Shown here in pieces: positions 1 through 10,879 of a stretch of DNA of 64,000 bases. Location of the stretch: positions 12,256,604 to 12,320,603 of the forward strand of contig JACDQD010000011.1 in assembly GCA_019843655.1 (NCBI GenBank), written 5' to 3'. Within the stretch, counting starts at the first letter, position 1; every line of letters begins with the position of its first letter. The notes under the pieces are model-generated. The model was given only the letters and a program-made list of their open reading frames with translations. It made no database searches and was not told the origin of the DNA. This stretch comes from Lethocerus indicus (Eukaryota > Arthropoda > Insecta > Hemiptera > Belostomatidae). The translations under genes and the position numbers were made by a program.

Positions 1-55
1 AGATATATTTCGGCGAACGTTATTGAATCACCGAATACGAATTGAATTTTTGCAG

Positions 56-729
56 GCGAGGTTTTCCCGTTCGGTGGTGTTACTCCCGCTATATTTTCAA
101 CTTCGCTTGACTGAAGGAAGGTTAATTCTGCAACTAAGGCGCTAATTGCGGGAAGTATTCATCGTAATTAATAATAATTGTAGATTCCAAAAAGTGAGAA
201 ATTCTTTGTTCGCAAAAGTGTCAATAAAAGTATTTATTTCTCGCCAGTTCAGTGAAGCTATTTACAACTCTGTATTGTTTTGGAATTTTGAACGATTGTC
301 ATAAAGAATGACGGAATATATCAGTTATAAAATTAAGTGAAAATCGTAAAATGGGCACCTCAGTGGTTTATGAACTCGAAATCGAATAACTTATTTAATA
401 TACATTCTCTAAAATGCCTTTTAATTTATATTTGTCTTCCGTATGATGTTAGTACTGTTTATTAACATGTGTGGCAGAAAGGAATTTTTGTTATGTGATT
501 CAAGTTTCCATTAGGGCCACATAGATATATATGACTGTAGGACTCTGTTGTCTCAATTGACAACAATAAAATCATTGATCAGAATATTATTTGTCAATTT
601 GACAATTCATCAAATTTTAAATTATCACAGTTTAAGAATTGTATACTTATATTTAATATAATACATTTATCAGCTTTTATATTTAATATTTTATTATCAA
701 TCGGCCATTCTTAATGGTAATGGGATACG
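56..729 (+). promoter_or_regulatory. Myb leader / 5' UTR (partly intron?)
   Basis: AT-rich sequence before the Myb start codon. A possible 3' splice site (TTTTTGCAG ending at 55) suggests that a leader exon may begin at 56, with its donor exon outside the window. No convincing acceptor lies closer to the ATG. Several upstream ATGs exist; the last two, at 714 and 720, share one frame and form a short overlapping uORF described separately. The promoter itself is probably outside the window or within the first few hundred bases; no TATA box is evident. The exon limits are inference. Confidence 0.4.
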
Positions 730-767
730 ATGGCTTATCAAGTATCAGACCACACGGTGATTGTTAA
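714..767 (+). CDS. Short uORF overlapping the Myb start codon
   Basis: ATG at 714 (T at -3, G at +4) and a second in-frame ATG at 720 (G at -3, G at +4) open a 17-codon frame. It ends at TAA 765-767, inside the Myb CDS and in a different frame. The Myb ATG at 730 has the better context (A at -3, G at +4). A scanning ribosome that starts at 714 or 720 would bypass the Myb start, so this could lower Myb translation or make it depend on leaky scanning. The effect is inferred; the geometry is read directly. Confidence 0.5.
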   Translation: MVMGYDGLSSIRPHGDC

Positions 768-2916
768 AAAAGGGTTCTATAATGATACATCACGGTCAGG
801 GTACGAGAGCAGCTATAGTGATGACAATGAACCCTCCGATGACACCCTGGCACTGGATACGGGAAAAGCCAGAAAATCAGGATCCAACAAAGGCAGGTGG
901 ACCAAGGAAGAGGACATGAAGCTCAAACAGTTGGTGGAAGAATATCAAGAAAACTGGGGGGCGATAGCCCAATACCTACCCCAGAGGACGGACCTCCAAT
1001 GTCAGCAAAGATGGCACAAAGTCGTTAATCCGGAATTGGTCAAGGGTCCTTGGACAAAGGCAGAAGATGAAACGGTGATGCACCTTGTTGAAAAGTACGG
1101 CCCCAAAAAGTGGACCCTCATAGCGAGGCACCTGAAAGGTCGGATAGGCAAACAGTGTAGGGAGAGGTGGCATAATCATCTGAACCCCAACATCAAGAAG
1201 ACCGCCTGGACAGATGACGAGGACAAGATAATTTACGAAGCGCACAAACAGTGGGGCAATCAGTGGGCAAAAATAGCCAAGTTACTCCCGGGCAGGACGG
1301 ACAATGCAATAAAAAATCATTGGAATTCAACTATGAGAAGAAAATTTGAACACGACGAGAAAGGGGATAAGGAGGGAGGGTCTGGGAGGGGACGAGGGAG
1401 TAAATCCAAAGTCAAAGTAAATATCGTACAGACATCGGAACAGATTGCTCAGTTTCAACCGGCAACCGCACCCAGTGACCACAGGTACCACTACCGGGTG
1501 GTCTCTCAGGAGCAGGTCAATATGCCCGAAGGATGGAATGCTCAGATTGGTCAGACTGAGGATTTTACAGAGGTAAAAGCCGAGTCACCGCGTAGACCGG
1601 TAACAGCACCTCCGTACACCGTCGGCAGCCAGGTCCTCAGGGCGAGGGAAGATTTCTTCTGCAAACTGACCCCCGAAAAAGAAATGGGAGAATTGGCTGT
1701 AGCCCAATTCATGACTACTAGAGGAGGCAGCTTCCCTCCTTCTCCCGTCAACTTCCAGTTCAAACAGCGTATGCAGTTTGTGGACATAAAGCAAGAAGTG
1801 GAAAATGCATCCGTGAACCTTTTCGATAGAGCGGAATCGTCATCACCTCACATACTGCGGAGGCCGGGAAGGCGAAGGAGGACCCACTCAGATTCGTCGT
1901 GTTCCCCCGAGAAACACTACTTGAACGGAAACCCTTATTCTACCATTTCGGATCATTCCCACTTGGAGGACAGAGACTCGCTCCAAGTGTCGTTTGATAT
2001 GATTACCGAAGAAGTCAAGCCCTCGGAATACTTGAGTGGTCCCAGCCTGTCGTTCGATGTCAATCTATCGACGACACCCAGGAGTGGGTGTACCCCGGTC
2101 AGGCCCAAACCGGAATCGCCGGGTCTCCTGGTAACACCGACGCCACTTCCCCTGCACACGGCCAACCACAGTCCCACGGCCGACTATCATACCATCAAGA
2201 GAACGGATGGGGATACAACGCCTGTGAAATCCCGTTCTGCACCTCCTCTGGGCACTCCCAGGACACCTACCCCCTTCAAGAATGCTCTGGCCGAAGTCGA
2301 GAAGAAAATAGGAATGAAATACCAACCTCAGACGCCCTCCCGTCTGGCCGAGGACATCGATGAAATTTTGCAGAGGGATCAGTCAGACAATTCTCAGTAC
2401 GAGAGCGACGCGATGCTCCGCGGTGGCGATGACTGCTTCTCGAGAAAGCGTAAGCTGTGCGGTGGGGGATTTCATGACGGGAAAGAGAATACTCAGCCCC
2501 ACAGGCGACCTGTCCGCAAAGCCCTAGCCTCTTCTTGGCCTGGTTCCACCAACGCCATGCCGTGCATACTCGACGTGTTGACTTCTAACAAGGAGGAGGG
2601 AGAATCGTCCGGTGAAATATCTTCTTTAATAATTGATGATGAACTGGAAGTGTATCAGACTTCTTCTCTTCAGTCCCCTGAAAAGAAAAGTTGGAATGAA
2701 ACTCCGCTATCGCCCAAATTGCCGGTCGTTAAAAGGATCAACTTTAGAAATTCTTCCAGGTCAGATTACGTTCTACCAAAGGTGGATACCAAGTGGGAAA
2801 CTGTCGCTTGTGGGAAGACCAAGGATCAAGTAGTCCTCACTAAATTGGCTTACAGGTACCTCAATGACCCAGAAAAAATGGGTAACCATTCGCCAGAAAA
2901 CATGCCGCACGTTTAA
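730..2916 (+). CDS. Myb: Myb proto-oncogene-like transcription factor (A/B/c-Myb family, three-repeat)
   Basis: Uninterrupted 728-codon frame. Three SANT/Myb repeats lie in order: R1 at residues ~54-104 (KGRWTKEED, ending HKVVNPEL), R2 ~105-156 (KGPWTKAED, ending HNHLNPNI) and R3 ~157-206 (TAWTDDED, ending HWNSTMRRK). Each keeps the spaced aromatic core residues of the family. The middle is low in structure and rich in SP/TP sites likely to be CDK targets. At ~507-560 lies a conserved segment ([17 protein letters not shown] ... EDIDEIL) like the B-Myb C-terminal region. At ~690-712 a [12 protein letters not shown] motif resembles the B-Myb/Drosophila Myb segment that contacts the MuvB core (LIN9-LIN52). 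A basic RKRK near 572 may be a nuclear signal. The family binds AACNG sites and acts in Myb-MuvB/dREAM to drive G2/M genes. The start at 730 has a strong context. Oddities: no introns across the CDS, and an overlapping uORF. Family assignment is very secure; ortholog versus intact retrocopy is not settled. Confidence 0.97.
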   Translation: MAYQVSDHTVIVKKGFYNDTSRSGYESSYSDDNEPSDDTLALDTGKARKSGSNKGRWTKEEDMKLKQLVEEYQENWGAIAQYLPQRTDLQCQQRWHKVVNPELVKGPWTKAEDETVMHLVEKYGPKKWTLIARHLKGRIGKQCRERWHNHLNPNIKKTAWTDDEDKIIYEAHKQWGNQWAKIAKLLPGRTDNAIKNHWNSTMRRKFEHDEKGDKEGGSGRGRGSKSKVKVNIVQTSEQIAQFQPATAPSDHRYHYRVVSQEQVNMPEGWNAQIGQTEDFTEVKAESPRRPVTAPPYTVGSQVLRAREDFFCKLTPEKEMGELAVAQFMTTRGGSFPPSPVNFQFKQRMQFVDIKQEVENASVNLFDRAESSSPHILRRPGRRRRTHSDSSCSPEKHYLNGNPYSTISDHSHLEDRDSLQVSFDMITEEVKPSEYLSGPSLSFDVNLSTTPRSGCTPVRPKPESPGLLVTPTPLPLHTANHSPTADYHTIKRTDGDTTPVKSRSAPPLGTPRTPTPFKNALAEVEKKIGMKYQPQTPSRLAEDIDEILQRDQSDNSQYESDAMLRGGDDCFSRKRKLCGGGFHDGKENTQPHRRPVRKALASSWPGSTNAMPCILDVLTSNKEEGESSGEISSLIIDDELEVYQTSSLQSPEKKSWNETPLSPKLPVVKRINFRNSSRSDYVLPKVDTKWETVACGKTKDQVVLTKLAYRYLNDPEKMGNHSPENMPHV

Positions 2917-3635
2917 ACGACGTCTAGTCTTTACAAATTGATTAAATTAGGTTTTTTAGGCTTTTTTGATTTCTTGTTTTAGTGAAATTTCAGTTGTATG
3001 TGACTGGAAGAGTGATAAATTTAAAACTCAATGTACAAAATAATACCATTTTGCCTGTTTAACATTAGCTTAACTAATATTTATTATGCGTAAATTAATT
3101 TTTTTTTTTAATTTTACAAACTCCCAATTTACCGAAAATGTGAGTAAATAAATCTTTTAAATAATGCATTCGAAGAAGGAATATATGTACGTACTATATT
3201 GACATTAATGCATTCTTCACAGTAATCATTTTTCTAATGAATTGTGGGATCCAATTTATACACATAGACTTGTGTAATTCAAAAATTACTGAGCATAAAA
3301 ATGGATCATTTCTGTTCATATTGGTTCATGATTTGTAATTGTTTCTATTAAACAATGTTATGTGGACTTTAAATGTTAGAATTTTCTAAACATATTTATT
3401 ACTGCCCCAAATTTTAACTGATGAAGCAATGTGATGTATTTAAAAACAAAACATGTAAATTTCCCTTATTTTATAGTTGGATGTAATTGATTGAGATCGA
3501 GTGGAAATATTGTTTTATCTGATAGTTTAGTTGTAGGTAGTTTTAATAATAGTTTTAAAGACTACTTTCGAATTCAATAATCTAGTTAGAGTTTGGTACG
3601 GAGGCCAATAAATAAAAATTATAGTTGCTTTAATA
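2917..3635 (+). other. Myb 3' UTR
   Basis: AT-rich sequence after the Myb TAA with no coding potential. A proximal AATAAA at 3147-3152 could give a short UTR of about 250 nt. The distal signals at 3607-3616 are better placed before a GU-rich element, which makes this the likely full-length UTR of about 710 nt. Confidence 0.65.
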
Positions 3636-3652
3636 AGTTTGTGTGTTTTATT
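3607..3652 (+). terminator. Myb polyadenylation signal and GU-rich downstream element
   Basis: Two overlapping AATAAA hexamers (3607-3612 and 3611-3616) are followed about 20 nt later by a GT-rich stretch (GTTTGTGTGTTTTATT, 3637-3652). This is the usual spacing for cleavage near 3630. It is the best 3' end signal downstream of Myb. Confidence 0.65.
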
Positions 3653-5126
3653 GAATTTTGTGTTGATAATTTGCTATGTAATTTTTTAAATTTTAGCTCA
3701 GAATTCATCCAACTTTTTTATTGTTCTGGGTTTTAACTTTTATGTGAGTGCTAATTTTATTTCTGTTCTTACAATGTGTACATATGCTAATTTAATAATT
3801 TATTCTTTTGAATGTTAATTTTTGTAACCTATTCTTGTTTAAGGATATTTGTTTCCTTAAGTATTGATTTAAAAAAAATTGTGTGCCTACAAATGTTTGA
3901 AGTCAAAACTGTTTAGTACATTCAGTTTATTTATTATTTGAATGGAATTTGTTACATGTGTATTGTTTATTCCTATTTGTACATATTTATAATGAAGTGA
4001 ATTTATCTGGAATTCAGATAATAAAATAAAAACCATTATTTGATAGTATCCCAAAGAAAATTGTATACAATACAGTTTTTGGTAATTCATGTAATTACAT
4101 AGCAAATTACATTTGTTTGTTACTCAATGAGTTATTTTGCAGTTGTCAGTGTTTATTTTTTAGATATTATATTTATACTCTCTTTAATTTTTGTTTAAGA
4201 ATTGCACATTAATAAGTAAACATAAAATTGCAACATTTCAAGGATTATTTTTATTTTCTTCAACAGTGGTAGTTGTTTTACAGAATGGTCTGTATTTCTT
4301 ACTTACATCACCTTTTATTGAACAAATATTTTTTTCTAGCATAAACACAAAATATCTTCTTCTTTTTCCTCTTTTTGTTATTTATTTTTCCTAGCTGTAT
4401 AGTTTTATCTAAAATGATATCTTTTAACAACTGTTAATCTTCTTCTTTGAATAAAATAACTATTTATTTCTTGATATATTATTGTTTCTGTGTACCCTCA
4501 TTGATTTCCCAATTTTATAAGTCCACCTTATTATTATTAGGGTTTTTATTTTATGCTTTTATTAATTTTTTAATATTTATCAAATCTGTTAACCTTAAAT
4601 TGTTTTCTATTGTATCCTAGATCAAGATGAATATTTTTAAAGTGGTCTAAAGGAAGTACATTTCAAATATTCTGCATTATTAGATTGTTTAAAATATTCT
4701 GAAAGATGTAAAGAATTGTTGCTTTACTTTTTGGGTTTAATTTATTTTTGTAAATTTAAAAATATGTTAAACAGTATTTTTCATTAAAAAATAGATATAT
4801 CATTACCTTTTTTTTCAACAACTATTTTTTTAGCAAATCGGTATAGATGTCAAACTTAATATTAACTTCATTACACCCCAGGAGTAAATGGTCGGTCTTA
4901 GGTTGGGTTGGTAGTTGGTCTTAGGTTGGTACCTATTAATGTAACATACAACATAGTGTAGACTCATGAGGCATTTAAATTATTGTACACATTAATTGGG
5001 GACTGTAAATGTACATAGTCAAACAAATTACCTTATATGCAACCGCCAACAAGGGAAATAGTTCAAATGTCGACAAATGAAGGGGAGTTCGGCCGACATA
5101 AGTAAATGTTTACTTATATATAATAA

Positions 5127-5127
<1 letters not shown>
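3653..5127. other. AT-rich intergenic DNA
   Basis: No gene-like signal on either strand; only short T-rich ORFs. A small direct repeat occurs at ~4890-4935, where GGTCTTAGGTTGG-type units recur about 26 bases apart. Otherwise nothing notable. Confidence 0.6.

Positions 5128-5189
<62 letters not shown>
5128..5189. repeat. (TA)31 microsatellite
   Basis: Uninterrupted alternating TA for 62 bases. Simple sequence, self-complementary, likely polymorphic in length. Confidence 0.97.
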
Positions 5190-5193
<4 letters not shown>

Positions 5194-7571
5194 TAGCACA
5201 ATCGACAGTTCCACCGAAGGGCAGGATGCGTATGCGGAATTCACCTTTCTCGGCAGGTCATCAAAGGATGGCCTTAGAGAGTCTTAGACTACACTAATAA
5301 TTATGATGTAGTTTGCAGTTATTGGCCGATTGGATTATGCCGACACTTTACACAACGGTAGTTTTCTGGGTTTTATTAATTTTTGACATTTAATCGTGAA
5401 CGCATTTTGATTTTACCCTTTGAAAGTGCAGCATTCTGCCATGAACCGACTTTGAGCAGTGCAAAAGCAACAAGTCGGAATAGAATTATTTCTCGACGGC
5501 TTGTAAAGTGTGTCATGGCGCTACAAACAATAAAGGCTCAGAATTCCTGACTGGATGGCGGCGCTAATTACATTGGCGAGGTGTCTAACTCGATCCCCCT
5601 TGTGTTTTGACTGGTTACACGATATTTAACATTCCCGTCTAGTTATTTAAACTTTAGTGTACCTTAAAAATGCGATTATTTTGCTAGTTGGCTTTCATCA
5701 TTCATTAGGTGCCGAGTTTGAAATAGACCTCTGGCCTTGGGTTTGTAGTAGGTGTCCTTATGAATACGCCTTTACTCTTTGAATTTAGTTGTCAATCTGT
5801 GTTGAAATGGATAACATTCTGTTTTCTTTTTCACGAATTTTGTCATTATTTCCGCTACTACCGTTTAAAGAATAAACGACAGTGATGAACAGTGCTCGAA
5901 AATAAATAAAATACTCATTGCGCTATATAAAAAATACATGAAATAGTCTTTTTCTCCCATGTAGATTTTTCTGTGCATCCCAAGCCTGAATGAATCAAGC
6001 AGATTTTGTGGCCACTTTTTAACCGCCTATGTTTAGTGTTGGTAATGACGGGAGTGATGTGACGCGGTGATTGGAAATGAGGTCGTACATGTTATTATAT
6101 TTTTAGATAGCAAGGTCATGGAAAAAATAGGATTTTGAGATTATTGATGTATTAGGATTTTGACTAATTTATCGGCATTTTCACGTTTTCCGGGGAATAC
6201 TAATGCAGGAAGCGAAAAAGCTTTTTGGTACACCTTTCTCTTATTCAGGTCCGCCTACCCCCCTAATCGTACCCGCTCGACTTAGCGTATCCTATTGTTC
6301 GAGAAACTCGAAGCGAAGTTTTAATTTAACGATTTATATGAAACGAGTTGTGGCCGTATTTCCGGAAAATTGGGAATAATATGGCGATAGGAGAATACAA
6401 AGGACGAAAATAAAGTTGCGGACAGAGGCTTTTTGAAAGGGGCGCTCGAGAGACTAAACATTTATTGTAATTGTTTCGATCTTCCTCCTCCTGTCGCCGG
6501 TTTTCGTTGACTGCCTGTAACGAGTTTGGTGGTCTGCGAGTATTTTGAATCCTATAGTTTTTTCAATCTTCCGTCTCCTGAATCATCCCTATTCTAGACC
6601 GGTATCCCCACTGTCTACAGTAGCGTCCCGACAGTAGATTAATTAAGAACTTAAAGTTGTAGTCAGATGTCTCAGGCGCAACCAACATACTTAAATGTCT
6701 TTCGAGTATCCTGCTGCTGAAAGTAGCAATAAGCCGAAACCGGTATAACATAAGACCAAATGGAAAGAAACTGTCACTTTTTCCAACTTAGTTGTATACA
6801 TAGTCGTTTTTTTAGTTCTTTCTTTAGTTGGTTGCTATGGGTGAAATTTTTCGATAATGCATAAGTATCCTATCACAAGACAACTGTAATTTTTTTCTTG
6901 GTATTTATTTTACGCGAAATTGTGCTCACAAATTTAAAGTCGAAGGATTTTTGGTGGCCAGGCACGTCTCAGTTGTGCGTACCTTCATGCCTTAGCTGTT
7001 ACGAAGCTCGTTGTTCAACGTTGGTGTGTAGTTGTTCTGTATCTCTGAGGTTGCTAGATCCATTCACCAATGCGACCCTGGTGTCCCCCCCTAGGGGGTG
7101 GCATAGTGCGAGATAGGAGGGACGAGGTAGAGTGAGATGGAACGTATCTCCTCCATTCACGTGATCGACTCGATTCAATTTCAAATAATACCGGCCTGAT
7201 TCATGAGACGGCAAATCCTTGTGTATCAGTAAATTCTTGCCAAGTTGTTTTTACCATCAATCTTGCGATCTTTTGCCTTCAATCGCTAATTTGGCCATGT
7301 CCAGTGGCAGGGCGTCATTTGTAACCGATTCATTATGTATGTAAATATGTGTATATATATATACACAAAGATACTAATAACCCAACTTACATTTAATGGA
7401 TACAATTATCGTTTCAGTACATTTCAAATGTACCGATTTTTTTGCCCAATAATCACCCAGATCTAGGAGCCAATAGAATCATACAACAGCAACAGATTCC
7501 ATGAATATTAAAAAATGTATCAAAACAAAAAAAATCGGGAAATCAAAGAGGTTACACAAACAATAAATATC
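5190..7571. other. Intergenic DNA without recognised genes
   Basis: Mixed AT-rich DNA with moderate-GC patches (about 5500-5640, 6200-6480, 6950-7150). ORFs are short and overlap on both strands. An 18-base perfect palindrome of alternating TA flanked by GTG/CAC sits at ~7349-7366. No domain, RNA gene or splice pair was convincing. Confidence 0.5.
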
Positions 7572-7592
7572 CAAAAATAAATAAATAAATAA

Positions 7593-7637
<45 letters not shown>
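7572..7637. repeat. Compound (AAAT)n-(AT)n microsatellite
   Basis: About six AAAT units run directly into about 40 bases of alternating AT. The short tyrosine/isoleucine-rich ORF that crosses it on the - strand is a by-product of the repeat. Confidence 0.95.
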
Positions 7638-7640
<3 letters not shown>

Positions 7641-7839
7641 TATGGACTATGCTATACTCTATAGACCATATAGTCTGATCAAAGAAGCGTTCTGCGGAAG
7701 GCGGAAGTAGATAGAAAGCATGGGCAGGGAACCTCCGAGCCCATTCAGTATGAATTTCCAATCGGGGTATAATGTTCAGCTTAAGCATTCTTTCTCTCCC
7801 TTTTTTTATTTATTGAAAAAACATTAAAATTGGCTATTT

Positions 7840-8000
7840 GAGGGGGGTTTCGGTGGGAGGAAGCGGGAAGTGGCGGGGTTCTCAGGTGGGGGTGATCAAT
7901 ACGTAGGGGGGTAGGCCCCGGCCCCGGCCCCGGGATGGTTGGCCGGGCCAGTCCCTTGCGAGCCAGCCCCGGGACCGCATGCCGCCCCCGCCCCCCATCA
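7840..8000. other. GC-rich patch with (GGCCCC)3
   Basis: A sharp GC-rich island in AT-rich surroundings. It holds three consecutive GGCCCC units at 7914-7931 and several G4/C4 runs on both strands. It could form G-quadruplex or i-motif structures. There is no coding signal; the - strand ORF across it is low-complexity. Confidence 0.6.
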
Positions 8001-8638
8001 CAACATGGTATGTACAACAATACTACACAAATAACTAACTATCGCCCCCTGTTTACCTAAGAAGGGTAAACCGCGGACGCCGGGTACTGAAAAGTGCCCG
8101 CTCTATTCGGGCGGGAGAATTAACTGGGTGGGAGGGGAGGGTGAATTCCCCCCCCCGTCAAAATCGGATAACGCATAAGGTCATCGGAATATTTGATATT
8201 GCAGGTGTAATTATGTATGTATACTGAATTATCTGCTGTCTTGTTACCGAGAACAAAATTACCCCTAGTGTTTTATATAGCATTTTTTAAATACGTAATC
8301 CCTGCGGTGCATTTTAATTATTTTAAAATACTTTAATGACAATTTTATATATATTTAGTAATTTATTATATATTTACAATGAAGTACAAATCATGCACCC
8401 AAAATATGCCTCATTATGATTTTTAAACTGACAGAAATAACCTACTGTCATAATCCGTCATCTGGTCAATGAAACAACTAGGAACAGCTTCAATAACTTT
8501 ATAAATGTATATAAATAATAAAATATGATAGCTTATTTTAAATTTTCCATTAATTTTTCATTTTCTACAGTTATGTTATTTCAAGGAAGTAGACAGGAAT
8601 ACAAAATAATCATTTAGTATAACTGCAAATCTAAATAT

Positions 8639-9076
8639 TTGATTTTCAGTATGAACCGGATAGTATTAAATAATTATAAGGCTCCACGGCGGCGGAATAA
8701 TATACGTGAATTGTATTTGAGATTGCACATACGGCGAGCCCGATCATTTCGCGGCCAGTATCCTAAAGGCCAATTTAATTTTCAGTCAAAATTGATTTCA
8801 GCGTTGGCAAACCCGTCCGCATATTTCGGTACAATCGATGTGTACCAACGTTCATTCGGACGAAAACCCGGTCGGCCGGCCTTGTATATTGCAGTAAAAA
8901 TCCCGAGCGGTTTAAAAGAAATTAAAAATGACTGCCCTTACAGCCCTATTAGGGGGGCTGTAAGATATGTAAATTGTTTCCGAGGTTCTTGGACGGCGGG
9001 GAATACTATTCGGTCGCAAATCCGACAACAAAACCGTCGTCTCTTTTTTCCGACTTTACAACGAGGTAATCTATAA
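8639..9076 (+). other. 145-codon open frame, not recognised
   Basis: Among the longest non-Myb frames in the window. The predicted peptide is very basic (many R, K, N, Q), without a signal peptide, membrane segment or known motif. Its DNA contains a perfect 10-bp stem inverted repeat (8937-8946 with 8955-8964) that could be a structural element instead. No polyA signal or splice context supports it. Most likely non-coding or the remnant of an unidentified repeat. Confidence 0.12.
8937..8964. repeat. Perfect short inverted repeat (10-bp stem)
   Basis: CTTACAGCCC at 8937-8946 is the exact reverse complement of GGGCTGTAAG at 8955-8964, with an 8-base loop. It is isolated, and no pyrimidine tail or partner repeat was found. 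Confidence 0.7.
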
Positions 9077-10590
9077 CTGGGGGCTGTCCGACATTGGTGG
9101 ATTATGCTAAGTGGATTTTGCCGGACGCAATGGCACTGATCCTGTGCCCCCAACCTCTACCACACCGGCTATGGTCTGACCCGCATTGCAATTTAGAACT
9201 CTTTACGGGAATTGCATTAGGCATTCCAGATCTCCATTTGAAATTAGTACTCAGATTTCATTAAAATATTATAGAGTGGTGATAAGCACCATTGTGTTCT
9301 TCTAAGCTGTAACTGTGACATTATATTTTATATTTGACATTTATTACTATATGTGATATTATATTTATTTTTTTAATAGATAGAAAGATTTACAAAAATG
9401 GTAGTTCTTACAAAAAACTTGCCCCTCGCGACTTTCCTGCATGTCTACAAATCAACGAACACTAACGAAAAAAGGGGAAAGAAAAAAAATTTTTTAGAAT
9501 GATTGCGATTTAAGTTGATTGTATCTTTCATATTGCTTTCACGATTAAAGTACCATGGCAAAGTTTAATCAATATATAGTGACCCGAGTCCGAACCAATT
9601 TTTTCAATGCTTCCGAGGATCCAGAAGATTTGTTTGACAAAATTATTAATTTCACTAGCCTTTTTATGACTTTCTATGACTCATCATGAAATTATGATAT
9701 ACGTTTTCAAATATTTGAAGTGTCCCTGCTACGTTTTCTAAGCCCTATGTAAATCAAAACGATTTGTTATTCCAAATGGACTAGGAATATAGATTTGTTC
9801 TCACATCGTTTGTGTCTTTAATTTTTAAATATGAGAAAATAAATTAAACACAATCTAGTCTGTTACTAACACAAATTTTCACGAGGTTGATTCATCAAAT
9901 ATTTTACCGCCGTCAAATTGGGTGGAAAAAACTGTAGTATTTGTCTCGTCAGAAATTCGTGCGTTCATTTTTCTTTGTATTTTCAACCGAAAAAAGCGGA
10001 GAGTGGAACATAACTCTTTGATGTAAGCTCCTCTGAAGTACCGGCTGTTAAGAAGGCTACTTTTCCACTGCCACCTGAGCTACACGAGAACCGCTGGGGC
10101 TGGTGCAGAATTTATATCGCAGGATTTTCCAGCGCAAAACCGTTTCTTTCAACTGTCGTTTAATCTCTTTATTAACATTTGTTCTCGCCATAATTATTTT
10201 AGATTTACCCCCTTATGCAAAATCCCACAAAAGCGTCCGCAGTATTGGTATTCTCCGGGGTGAACGCACAGTACATTGAAATATCCTCTCTGAGAAGAAA
10301 TCTTAACGATAGCTAACGTTGAAAACCTAGACACTGAATTATTATAGGCCTTAAAGTATTCACCGCTTAGGAGAACCTTTCGTAAACGACCGAGAAGAAT
10401 TTCATTACAAAAATTAAAATATTCAGGGGCGTATCCAACCAGCTTATTTTCAGAAACAACACTTGTAATACTGCGAGGTATTTTATTCGTGTCGACAACA
10501 ATTTCTCTCGCACTAATTGTTACCTTGGAAACGGGATTCTGATTGGAGCTCCACTCAGAACTCATTCAGGTTCTCCACTTTGTGAGCAAG
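9077..10590. other. Intergenic DNA, no supported gene
   Basis: AT-rich, with homopolymer A/T runs around 9360-9500. A 123-codon - strand frame (10194-10565) has no recognisable features and lies beyond the polyA signal of the - strand exon at 10752, so it is not taken as a gene. Confidence 0.45.
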
Positions 10591-10616
10591 GAAAATTAGT
10601 AATAATAGTTTAAAAT

Positions 10617-10622
10617 TTTATT
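10617..10622 (-). terminator. Polyadenylation signal AATAAA (- strand)
   Basis: TTTATT on the + strand reads AATAAA on the - strand, about 130 bases after the stop codon of the terminal exon ending at 10752. It is the nearest good signal and would give a short 3' UTR spanning the adjacent AT repeat. Confidence 0.5.
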
Positions 10623-10661
10623 GCGATATTAACGCATTTACAAATATTAAACTAGTTCGTG

Positions 10662-10663
<2 letters not shown>

Positions 10664-10697
<34 letters not shown>
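10664..10697. repeat. (TA)17 microsatellite
   Basis: 34 bases of uninterrupted TA. It lies in the inferred 3' UTR of the - strand gene. Confidence 0.95.
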
Positions 10698-10700
<3 letters not shown>

Positions 10701-10751
10701 TAAAAATGAGATAGCTTAAACCTCTGTTGCTCAGAACCTGTTGAAATACCC

Positions 10752-10879
10752 TTATGCCTTTGGTTCCCAATTGTTGAATGTAGTTTTATATACGGGCGGT
10801 TTTGTCGGCATTTCTTGGCCGGCGGCCAAAGCTTGATCTTTCACAATATCTGGGTTTGTTTCGACTGGGTTTTTCGCGT
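10752..10879 (-). CDS. Terminal coding exon of a small - strand gene
   Basis: On the - strand a good acceptor (TTATTTCCGTATTTACAG) ends at 10880, followed by two bases completing a codon, 41 codons and a TAA at 10752. The peptide is well-mixed and soluble-looking: it begins AKNPVETNPDIVKDQALAAG and ends PPVYKTTFNNWEPKA. This reads as a genuine C-terminus rather than random translation. It is followed by AATAAA. The incoming phase is 1. Charged, proline- and tryptophan-containing tails of this kind are common in small mitochondrial inner-membrane subunits, but I do not recognise a family and assign none. The 5' partner may be the exon at 18421-18495; at least one middle exon is needed to fix the phase, and I did not find it. 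Confidence 0.5.

Noticed and set aside
976..2833. Several 60-90 codon frames overlapping Myb on both strands
   Set aside because: They are shadows of the Myb reading frame with no independent evidence.
10194..10565. 123-codon - strand frame
   Set aside because: Lies beyond the polyA signal of the - strand terminal exon and has no recognisable content.
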